A stretch of 64,000 bases of DNA from CALRWV02 sp943371965 (GCA_943371965.1 CALRWV020000001.1:558001-622000), one strand, 5' to 3'. Shown: positions 45,880 to 55,243, counted from the stretch's first letter. The notes: generated from the sequence alone by a model not told the origin. Program-made: numbers and translations.

Positions 45880-46550
45880 CATTGTTTGAACTGAAAAACG
45901 TCTGCAAGTCTTACAAGAAAGATGATTCCACCTCACTTGAAATCCTGAAAAATATTTCTCTTGAAATCAGCAGCGGTGATTTTGTAACTATCGCAGGAAA
46001 AAGCGGTTCCGGAAAAAGTACAATCCTTCATCTTCTTGCTGCTTTGGATAAACCGACTTCAGGTGAAATATTATTTAAAAATTCACTTTTGAATAAAATG
46101 AATGATGAAGAATTGAGTAATTTCAGAAATGAAAATATTGGGTTTGTTTTTCAGTTTCATCATTTACTTCCGGAATTCACAGCCTACGAAAATGTGTTGA
46201 TTCCTGCTTTGATCAGACCAAAAATGACCAGAAGTGAAATGGAAAAACGGGTTGATGAATTGCTTGAACTGATTGGTTTGAAAGAAAGAAAATTCCACAA
46301 ACCTTCTCAGCTCAGTGGCGGTGAACAGCAGAGAGTTGCAATTGCCAGAGCACTTATGAACAAACCGCAAGTCATTTTTGCAGATGAACCTACAGGAAAT
46401 CTTGATACAACTAATTCAGAAATTGTTTTCGGTTTGCTTTCAAAACTCCACAAAGAATTCCAAACCACTTTGGTGATTGTTACCCACAATGATGAACTGG
46501 CACAAATGGGAACCAAGAAACTGCAACTGAAAGATGGTATGTTTGAATAG
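45876..46550 (+). CDS. lolD: lipoprotein-releasing ABC transporter ATPase
   Basis: The frame starts at TTG 45876, which overlaps the regulator's TGA, with GGGAG seven bases upstream. The 224-aa ATPase has Walker A GKSGSGKST, the LSGGEQQRVAIARAL signature and Walker B VIFADEPTGNLD, and the length of LolD/MacB-type ATPases. It would drive release of lipoproteins from the inner membrane together with LolC/E, which are not in the window. The many lipoprotein genes here fit. A related MacB-type role cannot be excluded. Confidence 0.85.
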   Translation: MTLFELKNVCKSYKKDDSTSLEILKNISLEISSGDFVTIAGKSGSGKSTILHLLAALDKPTSGEILFKNSLLNKMNDEELSNFRNENIGFVFQFHHLLPEFTAYENVLIPALIRPKMTRSEMEKRVDELLELIGLKERKFHKPSQLSGGEQQRVAIARALMNKPQVIFADEPTGNLDTTNSEIVFGLLSKLHKEFQTTLVIVTHNDELAQMGTKKLQLKDGMFE

Positions 46551-46551
46551 G

Positions 46552-46586
46552 CAGAATTCAGGAGTCAGAATCAAGAATCCAGAAGA
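46552..46586. repeat. heptad array, CAGAATT type
   Basis: The five units CAGAATT, CAGGAGT, CAGAATC, AAGAATC and CAGAAGA run from 46552 to 46586, starting one base after the lolD stop codon. Confidence 0.8.
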
Positions 46587-46622
46587 AAATACAAATTTAT
46601 AACTGCAAGATTGAAACTAGTG

Positions 46623-46652
46623 CCTAACACCTATAACCTAATACCTGAAACC
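46623..46652. repeat. heptad array, CCTAATA type, before nadA
   Basis: The four units CCTAACA, CCTATAA, CCTAATA and CCTGAAA end five bases before the nadA ATG (46658). It is the same heptad family as the arrays at 15839-15866 and 60173-60200. Confidence 0.85.
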
Positions 46653-46657
46653 AATTC

Positions 46658-47587
46658 ATGAAGCAAGATTTAGATTTATTTGAAGAAATTGACCGTTTAA
46701 AAAAGGAGCAGAATGCTATTATTATTGCTCATTATTATCAGGATGCAGATATACAGGATATTGCCGATTTCGTAGGCGATTCACTTGCAATGGCTCAACA
46801 GGCTGCAAAAACCAATGCTGATGTTATTCTTGTCGCCGGTGTTCATTTTATGGCTGAAACAGCTAAAATCATTAATCCTTCAAAGAAAGTTCTTCTTCCA
46901 GATTTGAAAGCCGGTTGTTCGTTGGCGGAAAGTGCGCCTTATGAAGAGTTCAAAAAATTCAAAGAAAATCATCCTGATCACAAAGTAATATCATATATCA
47001 ATTGTACTGCAGCAATTAAAACTTTAACTGATGTTGTTGTCACAAGTTCAAATGCTGAAAAAGTTGTAAATTCATTTTCAAAAGATCAGAAACTGATTTT
47101 TGCACCTGATAAAAATCTGGGTGCTTATCTGAATAAAAAACTGAACCGTGATATGGTTTTGTGGAATGGTTCGTGTCAGGTACATGAAGTTTTTTCTGAA
47201 ATGAAACTAGTGAAGTTAAAAGTTCAGTACCCGAATGCGAAAGTTTTGGCACATCCTGAATGTACAGAAACTGTTTTAAATCTTGCTGATTATATCGGAT
47301 CAACTGCCGGAATTTTAAGTTATGCGATCAAATCAGAATCAAAGGAATTTATTGTTGTAACAGAAGCTGGAATTATCCATCAGATGGAAAAACAATGCCC
47401 TGATAAAAAATTTATTCCTGCACCACCTGATGCAAATTGTGCGTGTAATGAATGTCCGCACATGAAATTGAACTCATTGGAAAAAATTTATCTCGCCCTG
47501 AAAAACGGTTTTCCTGAAATTGTTCTTGATGAAGAAACAATCCTACAGGCAAAACTTCCCATCGAAAGAATGCTGAAACTTTCCTGA
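46658..47587 (+). CDS. nadA: quinolinate synthase
   Basis: The 309-aa enzyme has the repeating triple-domain pattern and the cluster cysteines in LKAGCSLAES, HPECTETVL and CACNECPHM, with the NGSCQVHE loop. It condenses iminoaspartate with dihydroxyacetone phosphate to quinolinate using a 4Fe-4S cluster. It pairs functionally with nadB 196 bp downstream. A heptad array sits directly before its ATG. Confidence 0.96.
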   Translation: MKQDLDLFEEIDRLKKEQNAIIIAHYYQDADIQDIADFVGDSLAMAQQAAKTNADVILVAGVHFMAETAKIINPSKKVLLPDLKAGCSLAESAPYEEFKKFKENHPDHKVISYINCTAAIKTLTDVVVTSSNAEKVVNSFSKDQKLIFAPDKNLGAYLNKKLNRDMVLWNGSCQVHEVFSEMKLVKLKVQYPNAKVLAHPECTETVLNLADYIGSTAGILSYAIKSESKEFIVVTEAGIIHQMEKQCPDKKFIPAPPDANCACNECPHMKLNSLEKIYLALKNGFPEIVLDEETILQAKLPIERMLKLS

Positions 47588-47783
47588 AAGCCAGGTGTAT
47601 TTCACTTAAAGGACACTGAGAACGCAACGTATTAACACTTTGTCAGTTATTTCTTTTCTGTTTTATCCACATCCATTTATTAAAAATCATTTTATTTTTA
47701 GTTTAGTAATTAATTCAACTAATTTGTTTTAAATTTGTACAGTAATCGTAATTTTTCATTTTAATATTCTCAATTATTTTCAA
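47588..47783 (+). promoter_or_regulatory. nadB upstream spacer with -7 box
   Basis: TAAATTTG at 47730-47737 is a full -7 match 46 bp before the nadB ATG; the -33 site is weak. A CAC/AAAGGACACTGAG-type repeat remnant lies at about 47603-47630. I see no hairpin of note between nadA and nadB. Confidence 0.45.
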
Positions 47784-49412
47784 ATGCTTTTTATTTCTGA
47801 TTTTTTGGTTGTTGGTAGCGGAATTGCCGGCCTCAGTTATGCACTTAAAGCAGCTGAACACGGAACTGTTCACATTATTACCAAAAAAAACAGTGCAGAA
47901 TCAAATACCAATTACGCTCAAGGTGGAATTGCAGCAGTTTTTGATATCAATGATTCTTTTGAAAATCACATCAATGACACTTTAATTTCCGGTGATGGAC
48001 TTTGTCATATTGATGCGGTAGAAGTTTTGGTTAAGGAAGGTCCTGAACGTGTAAGAGATCTTATCGAATTTGGAGTTAATTTCAGTCAAAAAAACGGTGA
48101 AGCCGAGTTGGTAAAAGAAGGTGGACATTCGTTTTCAAGAATTCTTCACGTACAGGATCTGACAGGAAAAGAAATAGAACGTGCTCTTTTAACATCGGCA
48201 CTTAACCATCCGAATATTGCAATATTTGAACACCGTCAGGCAATTGATCTTATCACTCAACATCATCTTAAATCAGTTATTTTTTCTGAAGAACCCACAA
48301 CTTGTTATGGTGCGTATGTTCTGAACGCAAAAACCGGAGCAATCGATACATTTAATTCCAAAGTCACATTTTTATGTACAGGTGGAGCAGGTCAGGTTTA
48401 CCAGCATACTACAAATCCTACCATTGCAACCGGTGATGGTGTTGCTATGGCATATCTTGCCGGTGCAAGAGTTGCAAATTTGGAATTTATGCAGTTTCAC
48501 CCAACTTCTCTTTACACACCTGAAGGAAAACGGTTTTTAATTTCAGAAGCTGTTCGAGGATTTGGCGGAATTTTGCTGAACAAAAATGGCGAACGGTTTA
48601 TGGAAAAATATGATCCCCGTTTGGAATTGGCGACACGCGATATTGTTGCGAGAGCTATCGATTCGGAAATGAAAGTTCATGGTCATGATTATGTTTATCT
48701 CGATGTTTCGCATCTGGATAAAAAGCAACTTCTTGAACATTTTCCGAATATTTATAAGACCTGTTTGAATTACGGAATTGATATCACAAAAAATCCAATT
48801 CCAGTTGTTCCCGCTGCTCACTACATGTGCGGTGGAGTTGTTGTTGATCTAAATGGAAAATCAGATATTCAGAATTTATATGTTGGCGGTGAAAATGCCT
48901 GTACCGGAGTTCATGGTGCAAACCGGTTGGCAAGTAATTCTCTTCTTGAAGCCGTCGTCTGGTCCAACCGTTCTGTGGATGATGTGAAAAATACAATTCA
49001 CACCGTCCATTTTCCATCAACTCATATTCCTGATTGGGATGAAAACAATACTGCCAATGCAGATGAGTGGGTTTTGGTTTCGCATGATTTCAGGGAAATA
49101 AAGGAAATTATGTGGGATTATGTTGGGATTGTAAGAAGTGATCTCCGGTTGAAAAGAGCCGAAAAAAGGATAAAATTTATTTCGAAGGAAATTGAAGAGT
49201 TTTACCGTCGAACCAAATTAACTCCTGAAATCATTGAACTCCGAAATTTGTCAATTTTAGCTCAATTGATAATCGATTGTGCATTGAGAAGGCATGAATC
49301 AAGGGGACTTCATTTCAATACAGATTATCCGGAAAAGGTTGCCGCAGATTCGGTTAAAGACACAATTTTAAGTGCTTTTGACAAAAATATAGTGTTTACC
49401 CATCAATCCTGA
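47784..49412 (+). CDS. nadB: L-aspartate oxidase
   Basis: The 542-aa flavoprotein has the FAD-binding start FLVVGSGIAGLSYALKAAEHG, the NYAQGGIAAVF segment, GGAGQVYQHTTNP, the catalytic QFHPTSLYTPEGKRFLISEAVRG and MCGGVVVDLNGKSDIQNLYVGGENACTGVHGANRLASNSLLE. It makes iminoaspartate for NadA, the first step of de novo NAD synthesis. Length and motifs are complete. Confidence 0.97.
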   Translation: MLFISDFLVVGSGIAGLSYALKAAEHGTVHIITKKNSAESNTNYAQGGIAAVFDINDSFENHINDTLISGDGLCHIDAVEVLVKEGPERVRDLIEFGVNFSQKNGEAELVKEGGHSFSRILHVQDLTGKEIERALLTSALNHPNIAIFEHRQAIDLITQHHLKSVIFSEEPTTCYGAYVLNAKTGAIDTFNSKVTFLCTGGAGQVYQHTTNPTIATGDGVAMAYLAGARVANLEFMQFHPTSLYTPEGKRFLISEAVRGFGGILLNKNGERFMEKYDPRLELATRDIVARAIDSEMKVHGHDYVYLDVSHLDKKQLLEHFPNIYKTCLNYGIDITKNPIPVVPAAHYMCGGVVVDLNGKSDIQNLYVGGENACTGVHGANRLASNSLLEAVVWSNRSVDDVKNTIHTVHFPSTHIPDWDENNTANADEWVLVSHDFREIKEIMWDYVGIVRSDLRLKRAEKRIKFISKEIEEFYRRTKLTPEIIELRNLSILAQLIIDCALRRHESRGLHFNTDYPEKVAADSVKDTILSAFDKNIVFTHQS

Positions 49413-49494
49413 TTTTTTTAATGGAGTAAGATTATTATCTTACTGTTAAGTCAATTTCAACTGTTTTAAATTTTGAATAAATGGAGACATCCGT

Positions 49495-50346
49495 ATGTGG
49501 GAAATGAACAATGTTTTGGTTCCAATGGACTTCAGTGATCAGTCAGAACAGTCACTGAAATGCAGTTTTTCATTGGCAAAACAATTTGGTGCCTCAATTG
49601 ATATTTTGAATATTACAGATTTTGAAAAAATATCTGAGGATTACGCAGGTCATCGCGGAACCAAAGAAAGTCTCATTAAAGTCATCGAAAATGAAGCTCA
49701 GCTTAAAGTTAATAAAATTGTAAAAGAACGTGACTGGCAAGGATTGAAAGTTTACGGAATCAATATTACCGGAACCGCAGCGGATAAAATTATTCAGGTT
49801 GCCAGACAACGAAAAACTCATGTAATTACCATGTCAACACGCGGTAAAGGTAACACAACAGATTTTATAATCGGTTCAACCACATATAAAATCATTAGAA
49901 CAGCTCCATGCCCTGTTCTTTCAATCAGCAATCCGAAATTGGGATTGAACGCTACCAAAGTTTTGTTTACAACCGATTTTTCAGAAAATTCATACTTCGC
50001 TTATGAATACGCCGTTTCAATTGCAAAAAAGTTCAACAGCGAACTACATTTGCTGAACGTTTTTGATCCTACCATTCCAGACATTGCAAAATTCGAAGAA
50101 AAATTTTCTGCATTGAAAGGTGCAGCTTTTCAGGAAGGTGTTTTGAATGTTAAGGCTGTTCAGGTTAAAGAAAAAGATGCAGCAGACGGAATCATTAAAT
50201 ATATTGAAGCCAATGGCATAGATATGGTTGTTATTGCTACTCACGGTCACAGCGGTGTTCGCCAATATTTTCTGGGATCAAAAACAGTAGATGTTATTTC
50301 CAGGTCAACTGTACCGGTTTTGCTTGTTCGAAGATTGGAATACTGA
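49495..50346 (+). CDS. tandem universal stress protein
   Basis: The 283-aa protein contains two Usp domains. The first starts NNVLVPMDFSDQSEQSLK and contains STRGKGNTTDFIIGSTT; the second starts ATKVLFTTDFSENSYFAYEYA and ends THGHSGVRQYFLGSKTVDVISRSTVPVLLVRR. The second has a clear nucleotide-binding glycine pattern; the first is less clear. Such proteins support survival in stress or stasis. GGAG precedes the ATG. A bidirectional terminator follows. Confidence 0.93.
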   Translation: MWEMNNVLVPMDFSDQSEQSLKCSFSLAKQFGASIDILNITDFEKISEDYAGHRGTKESLIKVIENEAQLKVNKIVKERDWQGLKVYGINITGTAADKIIQVARQRKTHVITMSTRGKGNTTDFIIGSTTYKIIRTAPCPVLSISNPKLGLNATKVLFTTDFSENSYFAYEYAVSIAKKFNSELHLLNVFDPTIPDIAKFEEKFSALKGAAFQEGVLNVKAVQVKEKDAADGIIKYIEANGIDMVVIATHGHSGVRQYFLGSKTVDVISRSTVPVLLVRRLEY

Positions 50347-50370
50347 TTTTGATAAAAAATTCGGTAAAAT

Positions 50371-50398
50371 AAAAAACGGGCTGTTAAGCCCGTTTTTT
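50371..50398 (+). terminator. bidirectional terminator between usp and the PHP gene
   Basis: A 12-bp stem with GTTA loop (AAAAAACGGGCT … AGCCCGTTTTTT, 50371-50398) has T-runs on both strands, so it can end both convergent messages. Confidence 0.95.
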
Positions 50399-50411
50399 AT
50401 TTTAGAAGCAT

Positions 50412-51995
50412 TCAACTGATATAAACTGGATTCGAAAACAAAACAGTTTCTTTGCCGCCAAAAACTTCAAACCTGATATGTTTATAATCCTGAACGTCTG
50501 TTAAAAACTCAGATAAATTTACAGATTTTTCAAATCCTGATAATTGAATTTCAATTTCACTTTCTGATTTCAATGCCCCCAAAAAAATCTTCACGGTTTT
50601 TAATTCACCAAATTCAGAAGTTGTTTTTATCATAAGTGAGCTAGTTGAAATTTCTTTTTGTTTTTTTTCTGAACTGAATAAAATTATCTCTTCCCGATCA
50701 TTTTTCAATTGGACTGCTATTCCATTTGTCAGATATGAATTGCCATTTCTGAGTGCGGAAAGTATCAAGTTTTCTGTATTAAATTCACATTGAACAACAG
50801 TTCTGAATTTCCCCAAAATCTGATCAGGAAGTTCTTTCATAGTAAAAAAAGGAATTTGAACCTGACGGTATCGGTTGAAATTTCCATGTGCATCATTTCC
50901 TGCACCGATTGGAATTTTTAATCCTTTCAATAATGCCGAAATCCAAATATTTTTTGACTCCAGAAAAACGGAATCAATTTTCCCGTTCAAAAGCTGAAGT
51001 GGAAGTTGGTGTTCAAAAATTTCTTCATGCGAATAATTACCCCTGCCAAGTAATTTGGATTGAAGAAAATCAACAGGTTCAAATGGATGGGCAGCATAAG
51101 TAACAGTGTTTTTCTGTTTGATGGAAATTGCTTTTCCAATAAAAGTTTCCGGTTTGGTCTGAAACCATTTTTCTGCGCTGTCACCGCTTCCCGTAATGAA
51201 TTCGCGCTGTCCGTACATCAGAAGGTGGACATTTTTTCCTTTTGAATTTCCTGTGCTGAGTTCAAAACCAGGAATAAACAAAGATTCATTTTTTTCAGAA
51301 TTAACTGTGTCAACTTCAGTTAAAAAACGGTTCCACTTTTTCAGTTCAGGATCATTTTTCAGATAATTATTTTCTTCATCATCCAAATCATACGAATGAT
51401 CGGTCAGACACAAAAAATCCATCCCGATACTCTCAACACATTGTTTCGTAATCTGCAATCCAGCTCCAAATTCAACCTGATCAAAAGTGAATCTGGTATG
51501 ATGGTGAAGATCGCCGGAAAACTGATTTTCATATTTTGGAAATTTGCTTTCAGAAACATAAATTTCAAGCGGTTTTTTGGATGTTGATTTGTAATTATCA
51601 ACCGTCATCTGCTTTTTATTTCCACCTTGTGAAAAAATCAGATTTGGGGTGATTTTCCATTTTCCGGCAAGATTTAAATTCAGGCGAAAAATGGAATCTG
51701 AATAGTCGGTTGAAAATTTCTTCTTAAAATCAAAACTGAAATTTTCTTCTTTTCCAGATTCATGAACACAGTTAACAAAGACTTTTTCAGATGATATTGG
51801 ATAAATAATTGAATCATTAACAATCAGAAAAAGGGGTACGGGATTTCCTGATTCAATTCTGTAGGGAGCATCAAATATGAGTTCGGGTTCAGAATGTTTC
51901 AGAAGACTGAAGAAAAATCTGAAGCGGTAATGAATTTCCGCATAACCACAAAGAAAGGCAGCAAAAAAAAGAAAATTGTTATTCATTTCTTCCAA
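50412..51995 (-). CDS. PHP-domain metallohydrolase (CehA/McbA-like)
   Basis: The 527-aa protein has an N-terminal beta-rich part (~1-150) that might bind a substrate, then a PHP domain with the metal-binding start GDLHHHTRF and CLTDHSYDLDD, later FELSTGNSKGKNVHLLMYG and the GAGNDAHGNFNRYRQ motif near the end of the domain. A C-terminal beta domain follows. PHP enzymes hydrolyse phosphoesters; this class is broad. Residues 1-12 (MEEMNNNFLFFAAFLCG) may be a short signal or anchor. Confidence 0.85.
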   Translation of the reverse strand: MEEMNNNFLFFAAFLCGYAEIHYRFRFFFSLLKHSEPELIFDAPYRIESGNPVPLFLIVNDSIIYPISSEKVFVNCVHESGKEENFSFDFKKKFSTDYSDSIFRLNLNLAGKWKITPNLIFSQGGNKKQMTVDNYKSTSKKPLEIYVSESKFPKYENQFSGDLHHHTRFTFDQVEFGAGLQITKQCVESIGMDFLCLTDHSYDLDDEENNYLKNDPELKKWNRFLTEVDTVNSEKNESLFIPGFELSTGNSKGKNVHLLMYGQREFITGSGDSAEKWFQTKPETFIGKAISIKQKNTVTYAAHPFEPVDFLQSKLLGRGNYSHEEIFEHQLPLQLLNGKIDSVFLESKNIWISALLKGLKIPIGAGNDAHGNFNRYRQVQIPFFTMKELPDQILGKFRTVVQCEFNTENLILSALRNGNSYLTNGIAVQLKNDREEIILFSSEKKQKEISTSSLMIKTTSEFGELKTVKIFLGALKSESEIEIQLSGFEKSVNLSEFLTDVQDYKHIRFEVFGGKETVLFSNPVYIS

Positions 51996-52113
51996 TTAAT
52001 ATTTTATTGAATTATGAAACTGATTGCCGGCAACCAAAACAGAAATTCAGACAAGGGAAGGTGTATTATTCTTGAAAAAAGTGTTATTTTCACCAAAATT
52101 AAGAGTTTTACTT

Positions 52114-52743
52114 ATGCCAAAACTAATTCATGTTATTGATCATCCACTTGTGAAGCGGAATTTAACTATTCTGCGTGATAAAACTACACCTACTTCACAA
52201 TTCAGACCGGCTGTTCATCAACTAGCCTCACTTATGGCATACGAAGTTACGAAAGATATCAATCTGCAAAGCTATGAAATTGAAACTCCACTTGAAAAAA
52301 CACAGGGATATTTTATTTCTGATCAAATCGTGATCGTTCCAATTTTACGTGCCGGTCTTGGAATTTTGGATGGATTTCTGCAATATCTTCCTGAAGCACG
52401 AGTTGGAATGCTGGGTTTGTACCGTGATCACAGAACGCATGAACCGATAGAATATTACAGCAATATTCCTTCGGGAATTGAAAATTCACTTGTCATTATT
52501 ATTGATCCTATGCTTGCTACCGGTGGAAGCGCTATAATGGCAGCTGATTATTTGAAAAAATTGGGTGCAAAAAAGATTAAATTTGTTAGCCTGATTTCTG
52601 CGCCCGAAGGGATCGAAGCTTTTCATGAAAAACATCCATCTATACCAGTTTATACCGGTTCAGTGGATAGACAGCTGAATTCGAAAAAATATATTCTGCC
52701 CGGTTTGGGTGATGCCGGTGACCGCATTTTTGGAACAAACTAA
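52114..52743 (+). CDS. upp: uracil phosphoribosyltransferase
   Basis: I start at ATG 52114 (MPKLIHVIDHPLVKRNLTIL), because longer frames do not look like the family. The 209-aa enzyme has the PRPP loop IIDPMLATGGSA, the uracil-site region YILPGLGDAGDRIFG and the helix TTPTSQFRPAVHQLASLM. It salvages uracil to UMP. It stands alone between PHP and signalling genes. Confidence 0.95.
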   Translation: MPKLIHVIDHPLVKRNLTILRDKTTPTSQFRPAVHQLASLMAYEVTKDINLQSYEIETPLEKTQGYFISDQIVIVPILRAGLGILDGFLQYLPEARVGMLGLYRDHRTHEPIEYYSNIPSGIENSLVIIIDPMLATGGSAIMAADYLKKLGAKKIKFVSLISAPEGIEAFHEKHPSIPVYTGSVDRQLNSKKYILPGLGDAGDRIFGTN

Positions 52744-52828
52744 CCGCAAATAAGTATTCATTGAATTTAAAAGTTCATCCAAAACTGAAATTAAATCCAA
52801 AACTGAAAATTTTGAAAACTGCTGAAAA

Positions 52829-53920
52829 ATGACAAAAGAATCGTTGAAGAAAAAAATCCTGGTTGCTGATGATCAGGAAGGTAATCAGATTCTGATGAAA
52901 TATATCCTTGAAAAAAAAGGGTATGAAGTGCTTGTTGCTTCTGATGGAGAAGAAGCTATTGAAGTTGCAACGGAAATGGATCCCGATCTTGTTTTAATGG
53001 ATGTTGTGATGCCTGGAATGGATGGCTACGAAGCCTGTAAAATCCTTAAAGACAATCCAAAAACAAAAAATATTCCTATCGTCATGATAACGTCTTTAAA
53101 TGATGTAACCGATAAAGTTAAAGGTCTTGAAGTTGGGGCTGATGACTTTATGAGTAAGCCTCCAAATGAAGTTGAACTTACAGCACGGGTTAAATCACTT
53201 ATCAGAATGAAAGATCAGCAAAAAGAAATCGAACAGCTCAGAAATGATTTTACGGCAATGCTGGTACATGATTTGAGAGCTCCTTTAACTTCAGTTCTCG
53301 GTTTTACAGATTTGATTTCCTCGTCAGATGACCTGACTAATGAAGAAAAAACAGAATATCTGAATATTATTAGCATTTCTGGCAGAAAAATGCTTGCACT
53401 CATTAACGATATTCTTGATGTGTCAAAACTTGAGTCGGGCGATATTGCATTAAATTATTCGAGAGTAAATTTAGCACAGGTGATTACAGAAAATATTGAA
53501 AAAAATCACGGTCTTTTTATACAGAAACATCTGACAGTTCAGAAGAATCTGGATGAAACAATTTCCATAAGGATTGATCAGGGAAAAATTGATCAGGTAT
53601 TAACCAATCTTATTTCAAATGCTGCTAAATTTTCATTTGATAATGGTGTAATTAAAATCGATGTCAGTAAAAATGAAAATTCTTTCATCTGTAAAATCAC
53701 AGATACAGGCACAGGAATTCAGGAAAACGAACTTCCATTTATTTTTGAAAAATACAAACAGGCTTCAACTGGAAAATCCCATAACTTTAAAGGGACCGGT
53801 CTTGGGTTATATATCTCAAGAATGATGATGGAAGCACATAAGGGATCTATTTCAGTTGAGTCAAAGCCTGGTTTTGGAACCAGTTTTTCACTTGTCTTTC
53901 CGGCGGAGTCCAGTTCATGA
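52829..53920 (+). CDS. receiver-histidine kinase hybrid
   Basis: The 363-aa cytoplasmic protein has an N-terminal receiver domain (phospho-Asp in LVLMDVVMPGMDGYEA, K in MSKPPN), then HisKA with the acceptor His in MLVHDLRAPLTSVLGF, and an HATPase with N-box LTNLISNAAKFS and G-boxes DTGTGI and GTGLGLYI. This order (receiver before kinase) suggests a phosphorelay or a controlled kinase. It shares four bases with the next gene, which is another receiver protein, so the two are probably partners. Confidence 0.92.
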   Translation: MTKESLKKKILVADDQEGNQILMKYILEKKGYEVLVASDGEEAIEVATEMDPDLVLMDVVMPGMDGYEACKILKDNPKTKNIPIVMITSLNDVTDKVKGLEVGADDFMSKPPNEVELTARVKSLIRMKDQQKEIEQLRNDFTAMLVHDLRAPLTSVLGFTDLISSSDDLTNEEKTEYLNIISISGRKMLALINDILDVSKLESGDIALNYSRVNLAQVITENIEKNHGLFIQKHLTVQKNLDETISIRIDQGKIDQVLTNLISNAAKFSFDNGVIKIDVSKNENSFICKITDTGTGIQENELPFIFEKYKQASTGKSHNFKGTGLGLYISRMMMEAHKGSISVESKPGFGTSFSLVFPAESSS

Positions 53921-54837
53921 ATAAAGTTCTAATTGTTGATGATGATCGTGTTATTTTGAAGTTGCTGAACATACAATTGCGCAATGAGGGTTTCGAAACC
54001 ATGATTTTCGAAAAACCTTCTGAAGCAATTTCAGCAGCATCAATTTTTTTTCCGGAAATCATTATTTCTGATATTAATATGCCTGAAATTGATGGATTTC
54101 AGTTTTTAACAGAAATCAAAAAAATAGATCAGCTTGCAAAAGTTCCTTTTATATTTCTCAGTGGTCATGCAGATACTGATTCAAAAATCAGAGGTTTCGA
54201 AATGGGTGCTGATGAATTTATTGTCAAACCATTCGAATTCCGTGATTTGCTTATCAGGCTAAATCTTCAAATAAAACTACGCAACAATTCAAAGTATTCG
54301 TTTGAAACATCAGGTGAATTGAAAAACAAACCGCTAAGAGTTATATGTGATAATCTGAATAGACAGCGTCAAACCGGGATGTTGAGAATTGTGCATAACG
54401 GCGAGACTTCATTTATCGGTTTCAGAGATGGGGAAATCTTAACCGCAGCTTCAATCAACAGGATAGGGAAACAGGCATTTTATTATCTTATGACACTTCC
54501 TGGCGGGAAATATCAATTCACAGAAAATGAAAGACCACCATCAAGAAATGTGCTCGATTCATATGAACAGCTTATTTATTTTGGTGAAAAAACTGCGGAA
54601 GTTACCAATTCAGTAATCAAGAATATGGGTGTTAAAACCCGGATTGTTTATGTTGATCCTACCTTGATTACTCAGTTGGGAGCATCAACAGACATAAAGG
54701 ATTATAATCTTGCCAAGTTACTGAAAAGCAAAAGTTCAGTTCTGAAAATATTCTCCAATTCAGAATATGGAATTTTGGAAATCATAAAGCATATCACTGC
54801 ATTTATCAGTCAGGGACGTGTAATTGTTGACAAATAA
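53917..54837 (+). CDS. response regulator with DUF4388 domain
   Basis: The 306-aa protein has a receiver (NKVLIVDDDRVILKLL; phospho-Asp in IIISDINMPEIDG; K in IVKPFEF) followed by a DUF4388-like module (residues ~135-230: LRVICDNLNRQRQTGMLRIVHNGETSFIGFRDGEILTA). DUF4388 occurs in PatA-like and gliding-associated regulators and is thought to be a protein-interaction module. It has no DNA-binding domain. It is coupled to the upstream receiver-kinase hybrid by ATGA. Confidence 0.9.
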   Translation: MNKVLIVDDDRVILKLLNIQLRNEGFETMIFEKPSEAISAASIFFPEIIISDINMPEIDGFQFLTEIKKIDQLAKVPFIFLSGHADTDSKIRGFEMGADEFIVKPFEFRDLLIRLNLQIKLRNNSKYSFETSGELKNKPLRVICDNLNRQRQTGMLRIVHNGETSFIGFRDGEILTAASINRIGKQAFYYLMTLPGGKYQFTENERPPSRNVLDSYEQLIYFGEKTAEVTNSVIKNMGVKTRIVYVDPTLITQLGASTDIKDYNLAKLLKSKSSVLKIFSNSEYGILEIIKHITAFISQGRVIVDK

Positions 54838-54886
54838 AACTCAAATTGAGCAGTATTTTTCACTTCAATATTTTTACAGAACCCAC

Positions 54887-54917
54887 TTGCCAACAAAAAG
54901 ATAAAACGCTATCTTTG
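54887..54917 (+). promoter_or_regulatory. TTG-N20-TATCTTTG promoter of the tRNA cluster
   Basis: TTG at 54887-54889 and TATCTTTG at 54910-54917, 20 bp apart, lie 18 bp before tRNA-Gly. This is the clearest promoter in the window. Confidence 0.75.
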
Positions 54918-54934
54918 TACCCACTTTAAGATAA

Positions 54935-55007
54935 GCGGGAATAGCTCAGTTGGTAGAGCGCAACCTTGCCAAGGTTGATGTCGCGAGTTCGAGTCTCGTT
55001 TCCCGCT
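54935..55007 (+). tRNA. tRNA-Gly(GCC)
   Basis: The 73-nt gene has acceptor GCGGGAA/TTCCCGC, anticodon GCC at 54968-54970 in a TTGCCAA loop, and a TTCGAGT T-loop. No CCA is encoded. A hairpin terminator follows. Confidence 0.97.
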
Positions 55008-55013
55008 CAACCG

Positions 55014-55040
55014 AATCCCGACAAAGTCGGGATTTTTGTT
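55014..55040 (+). terminator. terminator after tRNA-Gly
   Basis: AATCCCGAC (55014-55022) pairs with GTCGGGATT (55026-55034) around an AAA loop, followed by a short T-run. It lies between the Gly and Cys tRNAs. Confidence 0.75.
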
Positions 55041-55054
55041 CTCTGAGGCTTTAT

Positions 55055-55127
55055 GGCGACGTACCCAAGTGGCTAAGGGAGAAGTCTGCAAAACTTTCAT
55101 CCGGCGGTTCGAATCCGCCCGTCGCCT
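55055..55127 (+). tRNA. tRNA-Cys(GCA)
   Basis: The 73-nt gene has acceptor GGCGACG/CGTCGCC with U discriminator, anticodon GCA at 55088-55090 and a normal TTCGAAT T-loop. Confidence 0.96.
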
Positions 55128-55157
55128 CTGAAAGTTGTTCTTTTTTACAATTTGGCT

Positions 55158-55243
55158 GCCGAGATGTTGGAATAGGTAGACAAGAGGGACTTAAAATCCC
55201 TTGGCTGACAACAGCCGTGCGGGTTCGATTCCCGCTCTCGGTA
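55158..55243 (+). tRNA. tRNA-Leu(TAA)
   Basis: The 86-nt class II gene has acceptor GCCGAGA/TCTCGGT, anticodon TAA at 55192-55194 in a CTTAAAA loop, a long variable arm (CTGACAACAGCC region) and a GGGTTCGATTCCC T-arm. Confidence 0.96.
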
